From the NCBI GenBank assembly GCA_020024085.1, contig JAHHUG010000007.1, positions 1 to 28,686 on the forward strand: a DNA stretch of 28,686 nucleotides. Reading direction: 5' to 3'. Position 1 is the stretch's first letter. Every line of letters starts with the position of its first letter. Under the pieces are notes generated by a model. That model was not told the origin of the DNA. It saw only the letters and a list, made by a program, of their open reading frames with translations, and ran no database searches. This DNA comes from Christensenellaceae bacterium. Its GTDB lineage: Bacteria; Bacillota; Clostridia; Christensenellales; CAAEEZ01. This document shows, piece after piece, positions 1-6,146 of the stretch. Both the position numbers and the translations under genes were made by a program.

Positions 1-4
1 GTAT

Positions 5-33
5 TTGACAATAATTATTATTAAATATATAAT
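5..33 (+). promoter_or_regulatory. Consensus sigma-A promoter of the small membrane protein gene
   Basis: TTGACA at 5-10 and TATAAT at 28-33 are separated by exactly 17 bases, a perfect match to the vegetative consensus. Transcription should start near 39-40. The leader would be about 16 nt and contain the GGAG at 43-46. An upstream TTG codon at 5 that could be taken as a start overlaps this -35 box, which argues against it. Confidence 0.85.
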
Positions 34-55
34 AAATAATACGGAGATATTGTTT

Positions 56-271
56 ATGAATATGAAGGATAAAGTTTTTTGTATAGCATTGGTTGGTATT
101 TCTATTGCAGTAATTGCTTTTGCAGTATGCTTTGGTATGGGTTTAACAAACTATGTTGGACTTTGTGCTTGTAGTCTTGCATTAGTAGGGCTTTTGTATG
201 CTTTTTTCCAAGACAAAAGACACGACAAAATGAAGAAACAAGCTAGTAAAAACGAAGAGGAAACAAAATAA
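56..271 (+). CDS. Small two-helix membrane protein of unknown function
   Basis: The product is 71 residues. Two hydrophobic segments lie at about residues 7-28 and 30-51, followed by a charged, Lys/Glu-rich tail of about 20 residues. No signal peptidase site or lipobox is seen, so it is probably an integral membrane protein. By the positive-inside rule both ends are probably cytoplasmic. The start is ATG 56 because GGAG at 43-46 precedes it by 9 nt and a perfect promoter lies just upstream; a second in-frame ATG is at 62. It is followed by a separate promoter for the lipoprotein gene, with no clear terminator between them. I do not recognise the family. Confidence 0.75.
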   Translation: MNMKDKVFCIALVGISIAVIAFAVCFGMGLTNYVGLCACSLALVGLLYAFFQDKRHDKMKKQASKNEEETK

Positions 272-290
272 TTATTTTTGTAGTTTAATA

Positions 291-319
291 TTGCAAATTT
301 TATTGTTATATTATATAAT
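291..319 (+). promoter_or_regulatory. Sigma-A promoter of the lipoprotein gene
   Basis: TTGCAA at 291-296 and TATAAT at 314-319 are separated by 17 bases. A second, overlapping TATAAT is at 319-324. The predicted start near 326 gives a leader of about 30 nt that includes AGGAGA at 344-349. Confidence 0.8.
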
Positions 320-356
320 ATAATAGTTTTATAAAGATAGGCTAGGAGAAAAAATT

Positions 357-1868
357 TTGAAAAAATTTGGTAAAAAATTTGGAAAATATATTCTATTAAT
401 TAGTAGTATTTTAATACTTGTATTTTCACTAACTGCTTGTAGCGATGGCTACAAATTTACTGCTGTTCCAGGTGGTCAACCTAACAAACCAACCGAGTCA
501 AACGGTGGTCAAGTTGTAAAGCAAGGCGACAAACTTTACTTTGTAAATGGCAAAACCGATGAAAAAGCAGGTAATGATTTTGGTAGTGTAGTTAAGGGTG
601 CTATTGTTCGTGGTACAATCGGTGCTGACGGCAAACTTTCTGATTTTAAGACAATCGTTCCAAAGAATGTTTATTCTAAGGGCAGAGAAAATGGTAGAAA
701 TGGTGGTATCTATATTTTTGATAACTACATTTATTATCTTACTCCAAATAACGAAATTGATAAAAACGATAAGTTGCTTAACGATAGACTTGATGTAATG
801 AGGGTAAAACTTGATGGTACTGGTACTGAAAAATTAGGTACACCATTTATTTCTCTTGATTACGAATATAAGTTCGTTAAAAATCATCTAGTTGCATTCG
901 ATGGTAAAAAAATTACCATTTTGAAACTTGAAGACAATTTGCCTGTTGTAAAAGAGATTAACGATGTAACTGGTATGTTGATGCCAAAAACCGAAACTTA
1001 CCAAAACGGTAAGGAGTATGTAAGCGACTATATATTCTATACAAGAAATCTTACCGAAAAGGAAAGTGAACAACATATCGGTAGCAGAAACAATGTACTT
1101 TGTGCAATTAAATGCGATGGTACAAATCCTATCGAAATTGTTAATGCTGATACAACATTCAATGGTGCTAAAAATGATTATCAAATCACTCTTAAAGATT
1201 ATCTAGTAGATGGCGACAACCTTACAATTTTCTACAATAGAAAAAGTGATGTTGCAGGTAGTGTTGAAAAATTGTATTCATATACATTTACAACTGCTAG
1301 CTTAACAAGTGCTGATAAGGTATATTTTGATAGCTCAAAAGAAACTTTAATTTATGCCAACTCAACTGGTACAATTATCCCATTTAGTGCTGAAACTGTA
1401 CTTGAGATTAGCGATAAAACAATCATCTCATACAACAATGATGCTAAAAAACTTTTAACTTTTGTTGGCGAGAACAACCAAGGTACTTTTGATGGAACTT
1501 TTGTAAAACTTGAAAAAGAAGCTAATGAAGTATTTATGTACTACACAACAGGTGCTGGTTTATTTAGAGTTAAAATAAATACTGCAATTGTTGATAAGGT
1601 AGAGAGTGTAGAGATTGATACTAAATCAATCCAAAGAATTTACGATTCAAGTGTTGGTACAAATGTATTTGGTAATGAGATTGTTGATGGCTACTTCTAC
1701 TTCTGCAACTCTACAAAATATGATTATGTATATCGTGTAGATGTTACAAAGGAAAATACTTCTAGTAAGCTTGAAGAGGGCGACACAAGGGTAAATCCAG
1801 AACTTGTTGGTTTTATGAATGGTGCCGATAAGGAAAAACTTGAAAAAGCCGAAAAAGAAAATAAATAA
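357..1868 (+). CDS. Surface lipoprotein, probable DUF5050-like beta-propeller
   Basis: The product is 503 residues with a type II signal peptide: Lys-rich start, hydrophobic core at about 12-24, and lipobox L-T-A-C with the lipidated Cys at 28. The mature part begins with a Gly/Pro/Asn-rich linker. It continues as short strands with recurrent phrases such as VVKQGDKLYFVNGK, 'YIYYL' and 'GYFYFCN', which resemble the DUF5050/LRP1-like beta-propeller lipoproteins of clostridia. The start codon is TTG at 357: AGGAGA at 344-349 is 7 nt upstream and no in-frame ATG lies near the signal peptide. The gene has its own promoter and a strong terminator, so it is monocistronic. Ligand and role are unknown; the fold assignment is by general resemblance only. 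Confidence 0.75.
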   Translation: MKKFGKKFGKYILLISSILILVFSLTACSDGYKFTAVPGGQPNKPTESNGGQVVKQGDKLYFVNGKTDEKAGNDFGSVVKGAIVRGTIGADGKLSDFKTIVPKNVYSKGRENGRNGGIYIFDNYIYYLTPNNEIDKNDKLLNDRLDVMRVKLDGTGTEKLGTPFISLDYEYKFVKNHLVAFDGKKITILKLEDNLPVVKEINDVTGMLMPKTETYQNGKEYVSDYIFYTRNLTEKESEQHIGSRNNVLCAIKCDGTNPIEIVNADTTFNGAKNDYQITLKDYLVDGDNLTIFYNRKSDVAGSVEKLYSYTFTTASLTSADKVYFDSSKETLIYANSTGTIIPFSAETVLEISDKTIISYNNDAKKLLTFVGENNQGTFDGTFVKLEKEANEVFMYYTTGAGLFRVKINTAIVDKVESVEIDTKSIQRIYDSSVGTNVFGNEIVDGYFYFCNSTKYDYVYRVDVTKENTSSKLEEGDTRVNPELVGFMNGADKEKLEKAEKENK

Positions 1869-1872
1869 TTAA

Positions 1873-1895
1873 AAGAGGGTTAGCCCTCTTTTTTT
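1873..1895 (+). terminator. Intrinsic terminator of the lipoprotein gene
   Basis: GAGGG (1875-1879) pairs with CCCTC (1884-1888) around a TTAG loop; flanking A and T residues extend the stem, and a run of seven T follows. It lies 5 nt after the stop codon. Confidence 0.9.
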
Positions 1896-2107
1896 ATATA
1901 ATAAATAATTTATATATAAATAATATACAATAAAGGTATGCAACAAAAATACAATAGGTGAATGTGTAATTTATAAATTTCGTGTTTTGTAAATTATTTA
2001 TAGATAACCATATTAATTAATGCAAGTACATTTATTGTATGATATATCTATGTACATATTGATATTGCTATTTACAACTAAAATGTAAATGCAAAATATT
2101 GAATGAT

Positions 2108-2136
2108 AATGCACTCTAAATGAGTGCATTTTTTTA
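2108..2136 (+). terminator. Strong intrinsic terminator with no gene directly upstream
   Basis: AATGCACTC (2108-2116) pairs perfectly with GAGTGCATT (2122-2130) around loop TAAAT, and T residues run to 2136. The nearest upstream gene already ends in its own terminator at 1873-1895. This one therefore either insulates spo0A or ends a short transcript. Confidence 0.85.
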
Positions 2137-2204
2137 TTAAAAATTGCTTTTTAATATATTTTTACACCAATTTCTATCTTTTTATATGTCAAATTATTTC
2201 AACA

Positions 2205-2222
2205 AAAGATATTCGACAAAAT
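2205..2222 (-). promoter_or_regulatory. Spo0A box (0A box) upstream of spo0A
   Basis: On the minus strand the sequence reads ATTTTGTCGAATATC, with the exact 0A-box core TGTCGAA at 2212-2218 flanked by the usual T-rich side. The consensus is known from B. subtilis and clostridia. The box lies about 75 bp upstream of the spo0A -10, a position that suits autoregulation by phosphorylated Spo0A. Confidence 0.7.
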
Positions 2223-2287
2223 GCCCAAAAACTGTATATAAATAGGGCTTTTATTCGGTTAAAAATTCCCAAAATAATGGCATTTTT

Positions 2288-2296
2288 TGTTATACT
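2288..2296 (+). promoter_or_regulatory. Extended -10 promoter of spo0A
   Basis: TG-T-TATACT at 2288-2296 is an extended -10 element. No good -35 is found 17 bp upstream, so the promoter may depend on the TG motif and on an activator. The predicted start near 2303 gives a leader of about 21 nt with GGAGG at 2314-2318. Confidence 0.55.
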
Positions 2297-2323
2297 AATC
2301 TTATAAAAATTTTGGAGGAAACA

Positions 2324-3064
2324 ATGAAAAGCATAGTTCTAGTTGACGATAGTTTAACTTTAACAAAAGAGATTACAGAGTTTTTTTCTAAAGATAACGA
2401 TTTTGAAGTAGTTGCAGTAGCAAATGATGGTCTTGATGGTATAGCAAAGATTGAAAGTTTGAAGCCAGATTATATTTTACTTGATATCGTAATGCCAGAG
2501 CTTGATGGTTTTGGAGTGCTTAACGAAATAAAATATAAGATTGACAAGTCAAAGACAACAATTATTATGATAAGTCAGCTTGTAAGTGATGGATTTATCA
2601 ATAAGGCAATGAAAAATGGTGCAGATTATTTTCTTGCAAAACCTTTTACACTAAACAGTTTGAAAAATAGACTTTTAGAGTTCGAAAATGGAGTAGAGGA
2701 AGTAAAGGTAAAAAGAAGCCCTCTTGATGAAAAAATCGCAAATATTTTCATTTCTGTTGGTATTCCTGCTCATATCAAGGGTTATCAGTTCTTACGAGAG
2801 GCTATCAAAATGGCTGTTGATAATCCTGAAATTATTAATTCGATTACAAAGAGATTGTATCCATCTATTGCAGAAAAATTTGATACCACACCTAGCAAGG
2901 TGGAAAGGGCAATTAGACATGCAATTGAGGTGGCTTGGAATAGAGGTAAGATAGAAAATATAAACCAAATTTTTGGAATTAAGGTATATTCTTCCAACGA
3001 AAAACCAACAAATGGCGAATTTATTGCTCTTGTTGCAGACAAAATGTTGATAGAAGGTGCTTAA
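2324..3064 (+). CDS. spo0A: Spo0A, master response regulator of sporulation
   Basis: The product is 246 residues. The N-terminal receiver domain has the acidic pair Asp8/Asp9, phospho-acceptor Asp54 in LLDIVMP, Ser84 as the switch residue and Lys106 in AKPF. The C-terminal DNA-binding domain carries Spo0A signatures almost unchanged: IPAHIKGYQFLREAI, the recognition helix SKVERAIRHAIEVAW, and KPTNGEFIALVADK. It is about 20 residues shorter than the B. subtilis protein, mainly in the linker. The start is ATG 2324, with GGAGG at 2314-2318 five nt upstream; a TTG at 2312 overlaps that site and is rejected. A consensus 0A box upstream suggests autoregulation. In the cell it is activated by phosphorylation and binds 0A boxes to start sporulation. 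Identity is very secure. Confidence 0.97.
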   Translation: MKSIVLVDDSLTLTKEITEFFSKDNDFEVVAVANDGLDGIAKIESLKPDYILLDIVMPELDGFGVLNEIKYKIDKSKTTIIMISQLVSDGFINKAMKNGADYFLAKPFTLNSLKNRLLEFENGVEEVKVKRSPLDEKIANIFISVGIPAHIKGYQFLREAIKMAVDNPEIINSITKRLYPSIAEKFDTTPSKVERAIRHAIEVAWNRGKIENINQIFGIKVYSSNEKPTNGEFIALVADKMLIEGA

Positions 3065-3140
3065 AAGACATCTTTTATTTATAAATTGGTAAAATTAATA
3101 AATTTTTATGGAAATTTATAAAAAAAGTATATTAATTTAG

Positions 3141-3169
3141 TTTACAATATGCCATTTAGTAAATATAAT
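3141..3169 (+). promoter_or_regulatory. Sigma-A promoter of the zinc-ribbon gene
   Basis: TTTACA at 3141-3146 and TATAAT at 3164-3169 are separated by 17 bases. The predicted start near 3176 gives a leader of about 22 nt that contains AAAGGAG at 3183-3189. Confidence 0.8.
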
Positions 3170-3197
3170 ATATGTGATTTATAAAGGAGATTTACTT

Positions 3198-3548
3198 ATG
3201 GCTAAATACATTAAATGCCCTCGTTGTGAAATCAACTACATTAAAGAGGGAGAAGAACTTTGCGAAGTATGCAAAGCAGAACTAAGAATTGGTGGTATGG
3301 AGCTTCTTGACGAAGATGAGTATGAAGAGGATTTAATCCCTTGCCCAATATGTAAAGAAAACTTTATTCATCCTGGTCAAGACATGTGCGACGAGTGTCG
3401 TGAAAGACTAGCTAGAGATGAGGCTGAAGAAAAAGACGACGAATGGGACGACAAGGAAGAAGAGGTTCTTGACGACGATAACGACCTTAGCCTTGACCAA
3501 ATGGAAGACGACGAGTTTGACGACGAGTACGAGGAAGAGGAAGAATAA
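3198..3548 (+). CDS. Double zinc-ribbon protein with highly acidic C-terminal tail
   Basis: The product is 116 residues. Two similar modules each carry four cysteines: Cys7/10 with Cys22/25, and Cys49/52 with Cys64/67. Both have the pattern CPxC...(E/G)xxxCxxC, consistent with two structural Zn sites and an internal duplication. From about residue 70 onward the chain is mostly Asp and Glu, ending in a run of Glu; it is probably disordered. The start is ATG 3198, eight nt after AAAGGAG; an earlier in-frame start at 3174 lies before the ribosome binding site. The gene has its own vegetative promoter and a perfect terminator, so it is expressed alone although it lies between spo0A and a sipL-like gene. 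Function is unknown. The tail recalls the acidic tail of RNA polymerase delta, but no homology is claimed. Confidence 0.85.
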   Translation: MAKYIKCPRCEINYIKEGEELCEVCKAELRIGGMELLDEDEYEEDLIPCPICKENFIHPGQDMCDECRERLARDEAEEKDDEWDDKEEEVLDDDNDLSLDQMEDDEFDDEYEEEEE

Positions 3549-3562
3549 TCTAATTACGAAAG

Positions 3563-3589
3563 AAAAAGGACAATATTGTCCTTTTTTTT
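3563..3589 (+). terminator. Intrinsic terminator of the zinc-ribbon gene
   Basis: AAAAAGGACA (3563-3572) pairs perfectly with TGTCCTTTTT (3577-3586) around an ATAT loop, and the T run continues to 3589. The symmetric A and T flanks could let it work in both directions. Confidence 0.9.
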
Positions 3590-3686
3590 ATTGCAATTTT
3601 TCGCTTTCCATAATTAATTTTTAATTTTTAGCATAATCGCAAGGCTTAATTAATATCATATATTGATAACTTTTAGGAGGCGATTT

Positions 3687-5174
3687 ATGGAATTTGAATA
3701 TCAAAAATTATTAAGTGATAATATTGTGATGGTGGAAAATAAACAGTTTGCAGTGGATTGCAGAGTAAATGATTTACTTGATGAAAATGTGTCAAAAATC
3801 ATTGCTCTTGATGCTAGTTCAAAGGTGGATAATTACGATGTTTTGGAGGGCGAAATTACCCTTAAAGGCAAGCTAAATTATAGGCTACTTTACATTGATA
3901 ATATGGGCGAAATTAGGTCTTTGAACTACCTATGCGACTACGAAGATACAATCAATGCAAAGGTTAATGTAACGGATAAAATTTTTATTGATAGCGAGGT
4001 CAAAAGTGTAGCTAGCAGTGGGCTTGACATCATTAGATTGTCGGCTATTGTGGGAGTAAAAATTTACAAAGTGGATAGCGTTGACTACGACATTATTGCA
4101 AATAATTTGCCAAGTTGCTACTACAAAACTAGCACTGTAAAAAAACAAGATTATGTTACCACGATTAGTAGCCCATTTGACCTTGAAGATGAGGCTTTAG
4201 TTAAGGAAAATATTCTTGATATTTTGATGCTTGATAGCAAGGTAAATCTTTTAGATGCAGTACCTAGTGACAACAAAATTACATTATCCGGCGAGGGTAT
4301 TGTCGATGTTACATACAAGACAGAAAGTGGCATACATTCACAAAAGTTCAATATTCCTTTTAATGAGGAAATTGAGGGTGCAAGCACAAGTACATCAAAT
4401 TGCTACTCAAAACTGGTTGTTGATAATACAAAGGTTGTACTTGGCGATGAAGACAAACTTCTTAAGGTTAAAATGAGTGTAGATAGTAGGTCAGTCGTGT
4501 TTAATCCTTCTGAAATTGAGGTAGTCAACGATATGTACTCTATGACAAATAACTTAAAGCTAGAAAACAATAATATTGAAGTTGATAGTTTTAGTTGTTA
4601 CAAAAATTTTAGCGAACGAATCAATGTAGAAGCAACCTTAAAAGAGGACTTAAACGGCGAAATTATCGGTGTAATTTGCCCTAAAAATAAGGTGGCAAGC
4701 GTACGAAAAAAGGAAGATGAAACGGTTGTTGAAGGCGTTGTTTCTGCCTGCTTACTTTTCAAAAGAGAATCAGCTGTAAGTTCACTTAATATTGAGGCTC
4801 CATACAAGGTGGCACTTGATTTGGTTGATGAATTAATCGACATTGATGCAATAGTTCAAGATATTGCTGGAAAGTTAAAAACTGATAATACAATTATGCT
4901 AGATATTTACCTTAAATTTAGTGCAAAATGTAAGGAAAATACCTGTTGTAATGTGGTGGTAAATGCAGAGGATACTGGTATGCTTAGCCCAAAATCTGCA
5001 ATTAGCATTATCGTAATTGACAAGCCAAAAACATTTTTTGATGTTGCAAAAATGCTTGCTACAACACCAGAGGAACTTGCAAGCCAAAACCCTAATTTGC
5101 AAGAGCCACTTACCCTTGGAGATAGGTTGTATTATTATAGACAATTAGCAAATAATCTTGAGGAATGTAAGTAA
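3687..5174 (+). CDS. sipL: SipL-like SPOCS (DUF3794) / LysM spore coat morphogenetic protein
   Basis: The product is 495 residues with no signal peptide. Repeated beta-rich segments of the DUF3794/SPOCS type occupy roughly residues 30-120, 170-260 and 310-420, with motifs such as GEITLKGKLNYRLLYID and SGEGIVDVTYKTESG. The last 55 or so residues form a LysM module (TFFDVAKMLATTPEELASQN...LTLGDRLYYY). This layout and length match SipL of C. difficile, whose LysM domain binds SpoIVA and ties the coat to the forespore membrane. The start is ATG 3687, with AGGAGG at 3675-3680 six nt upstream. No sigma-A promoter is convincing here, which fits expression under a sporulation sigma factor, though I found no clean sigma-E site either. 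Other SPOCS/LysM proteins exist, so the symbol is a best fit. Confidence 0.8.
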   Translation: MEFEYQKLLSDNIVMVENKQFAVDCRVNDLLDENVSKIIALDASSKVDNYDVLEGEITLKGKLNYRLLYIDNMGEIRSLNYLCDYEDTINAKVNVTDKIFIDSEVKSVASSGLDIIRLSAIVGVKIYKVDSVDYDIIANNLPSCYYKTSTVKKQDYVTTISSPFDLEDEALVKENILDILMLDSKVNLLDAVPSDNKITLSGEGIVDVTYKTESGIHSQKFNIPFNEEIEGASTSTSNCYSKLVVDNTKVVLGDEDKLLKVKMSVDSRSVVFNPSEIEVVNDMYSMTNNLKLENNNIEVDSFSCYKNFSERINVEATLKEDLNGEIIGVICPKNKVASVRKKEDETVVEGVVSACLLFKRESAVSSLNIEAPYKVALDLVDELIDIDAIVQDIAGKLKTDNTIMLDIYLKFSAKCKENTCCNVVVNAEDTGMLSPKSAISIIVIDKPKTFFDVAKMLATTPEELASQNPNLQEPLTLGDRLYYYRQLANNLEECK

Positions 5175-5198
5175 AAATCTAATTTATTTGCTATATTA

Positions 5199-5227
5199 TT
5201 GATATTAATATTAATATAGTATATAAT
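5199..5227 (+). promoter_or_regulatory. Sigma-A promoter of ispE
   Basis: TTGATA at 5199-5204 and TATAAT at 5222-5227 are separated by 17 bases. The predicted start near 5234 leaves a leader of only about 16 nt before the ATG at 5250. Confidence 0.8.
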
Positions 5228-5247
5228 GACCTCAAAGCGAGGTCATT
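5225..5247. promoter_or_regulatory. Perfect palindrome across the ispE -10, start site and ribosome binding site
   Basis: AATGACCTC (5225-5233) and GAGGTCATT (5239-5247) form a 9-bp perfect inverted repeat around AAAGC. The left arm overlaps the end of the -10 box; the right arm holds the GAGG ribosome binding site of ispE. As DNA it is placed like a repressor operator. As RNA, in readthrough transcripts from the upstream gene, it would hide the ribosome binding site. The run of T after it is too short for a good terminator. Confidence 0.55.
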
Positions 5248-5249
5248 TA

Positions 5250-6107
5250 ATGTTTAAAATTAAAGTAAATGCTAAGATAAATTTGTCTCTTGATATCACT
5301 GGCAAAAGAGCTGATGGATACCATTTGTTAGATATGGTAATGACATCTATTAATCTTTATGATGTGATTACTTTTTCCAAAAGAGAGGACAAAAAAGTTA
5401 CTGTAAAATATACCAGTGGCATAAATTACAAAAACGATGTTGCAATAAAGTCGGCAAATATGCTTATTGAAAAATATGGATTTACTGGTGCTGATATTGT
5501 GATTGAAAAAAATATCCCCGAAAAAAGTGGTTTGGGTGGTTCTTCTGCTGATAGTAGTGGTGTAATTTTTGGACTATGCAAACTTAATAATTTTCCTATT
5601 GAAAAGCTAAAGGTTGAGGATATTTTATCTATTGGTAGTGATGTATATTATATGCTTTACGGTGGTGCTCGCAGAGTGCAAGGTACGGGAGAAATACTAT
5701 CGAAACCAATCAAAATGGATAGGCTAAACTTTGTACTACTTACCGATAATTTAGGCGTTGATACAGCTTTAAGCTACAAAACCTATAATTATGGATTTAA
5801 TAGGTTTGAAAACGATAAACTAATTGAAAAACTTGAAAAGGGGGATAATACAGCAAGTAATTATTTTTGTAATGCATTATATGATAGCTCCAGATTGCTA
5901 AATGAAAACATTGACAAAAAGATGCACATTTTAGAGGATTTAGGAGCAAAAGCTTTTATGACGGGCAGTGGAAGTGGAGTTTTGGGCTATTTTGATAGCG
6001 AAAATAGTATCAATTTGGTCAAAAAGGTTTTACAAACTAAATGCAACAAAAAATATGACATATTCTATGTAAATAATACCAATAATGGTATAGAAATTTT
6101 TGAGTAG
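5250..6107 (+). CDS. ispE: IspE, 4-diphosphocytidyl-2-C-methyl-D-erythritol kinase
   Basis: The product is 285 residues, the usual length for this GHMP-family kinase. It phosphorylates the 2-hydroxyl of CDP-methylerythritol with ATP in the MEP pathway to isoprenoid precursors. The N-terminal motif VNAKINLSL carries Lys9, which matches the substrate-binding lysine. The glycine-rich ATP loop SGLGGSSADSSG lies at about 93-104. Asp131 in GSDVYYML matches the catalytic Asp; most relatives read VPFFL or similar where this one has VYYML, a mild oddity. The C-terminal GHMP motif FMTGSGSGVLGYF is present. The start at ATG 5250 is chosen because GAGG at 5239-5242 sits 7 nt upstream; the in-frame ATG at 5226 overlaps the -10 box. 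The gene stands alone between a SipL-like gene and the glycogen operon. Confidence 0.93.
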   Translation: MFKIKVNAKINLSLDITGKRADGYHLLDMVMTSINLYDVITFSKREDKKVTVKYTSGINYKNDVAIKSANMLIEKYGFTGADIVIEKNIPEKSGLGGSSADSSGVIFGLCKLNNFPIEKLKVEDILSIGSDVYYMLYGGARRVQGTGEILSKPIKMDRLNFVLLTDNLGVDTALSYKTYNYGFNRFENDKLIEKLEKGDNTASNYFCNALYDSSRLLNENIDKKMHILEDLGAKAFMTGSGSGVLGYFDSENSINLVKKVLQTKCNKKYDIFYVNNTNNGIEIFE

Positions 6108-6111
6108 AATA

Positions 6112-6140
6112 TTGTATGATATATTTATATTTGTTATAAT
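6112..6140 (+). promoter_or_regulatory. Sigma-A promoter of the glycogen operon, positioned for a leaderless mRNA
   Basis: TTGTAT at 6112-6117 and TATAAT at 6135-6140 are separated by 17 bases, and TGT at 6132-6134 makes the -10 an extended one. The end of the -10 is only 6 nt before the glgB ATG at 6147, so transcription should start at or within 1-2 nt of the start codon. Confidence 0.8.
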
Positions 6141-6146
6141 ATATTT

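Larger units (their letters stand above)
1896..2323 (+). other. Intergenic region upstream of spo0A
   Basis: This AT-rich stretch has no supported gene. In order it holds an orphan terminator hairpin (2108-2136), a Spo0A box (2205-2222) and an extended -10 (2288-2296). Before the terminator are a weak promoter-like pair, TTGTAA 1987-1992 and TATTAA 2011-2016 with 18-bp spacing, and an inverted repeat ATTTACA 2070-2076 / TGTAAAT 2084-2090. A 22-codon ORF at 2020-2088 has no ribosome binding site. A short RNA ending at 2136 is possible but not shown. Confidence 0.5.

Noticed and set aside
2020..2088. 22-codon hydrophobic ORF that could be a type I toxin
   Set aside because: There is no ribosome binding site and the predicted promoter would start transcription after the ATG; composition is what AT-rich DNA gives by chance.
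2124..2306. 60-codon plus-strand ORF before spo0A
   Set aside because: It starts inside the 2108-2136 terminator, runs through the Spo0A box and promoter, has no ribosome binding site and is low-complexity.
3657..3664. CATATATT as a sigma-E -10 box for the sipL-like gene
   Set aside because: The best -35-like match (GCATAAT at 3631-3637) is about 19 bp away, longer than sigma-E spacing of roughly 13-15.
5225..5252. Palindrome before ispE as a terminator of the sipL-like gene
   Set aside because: Only three T follow the stem before AATG, and it overlaps a consensus promoter and the ispE ribosome binding site.
2034..6124. Shared 14-mer ATTGTATGATATAT at 2034 and in the glgB promoter at 6111
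   Set aside because: In a window this AT-rich, 14-base matches are expected by chance, and the downstream -10 does not match.
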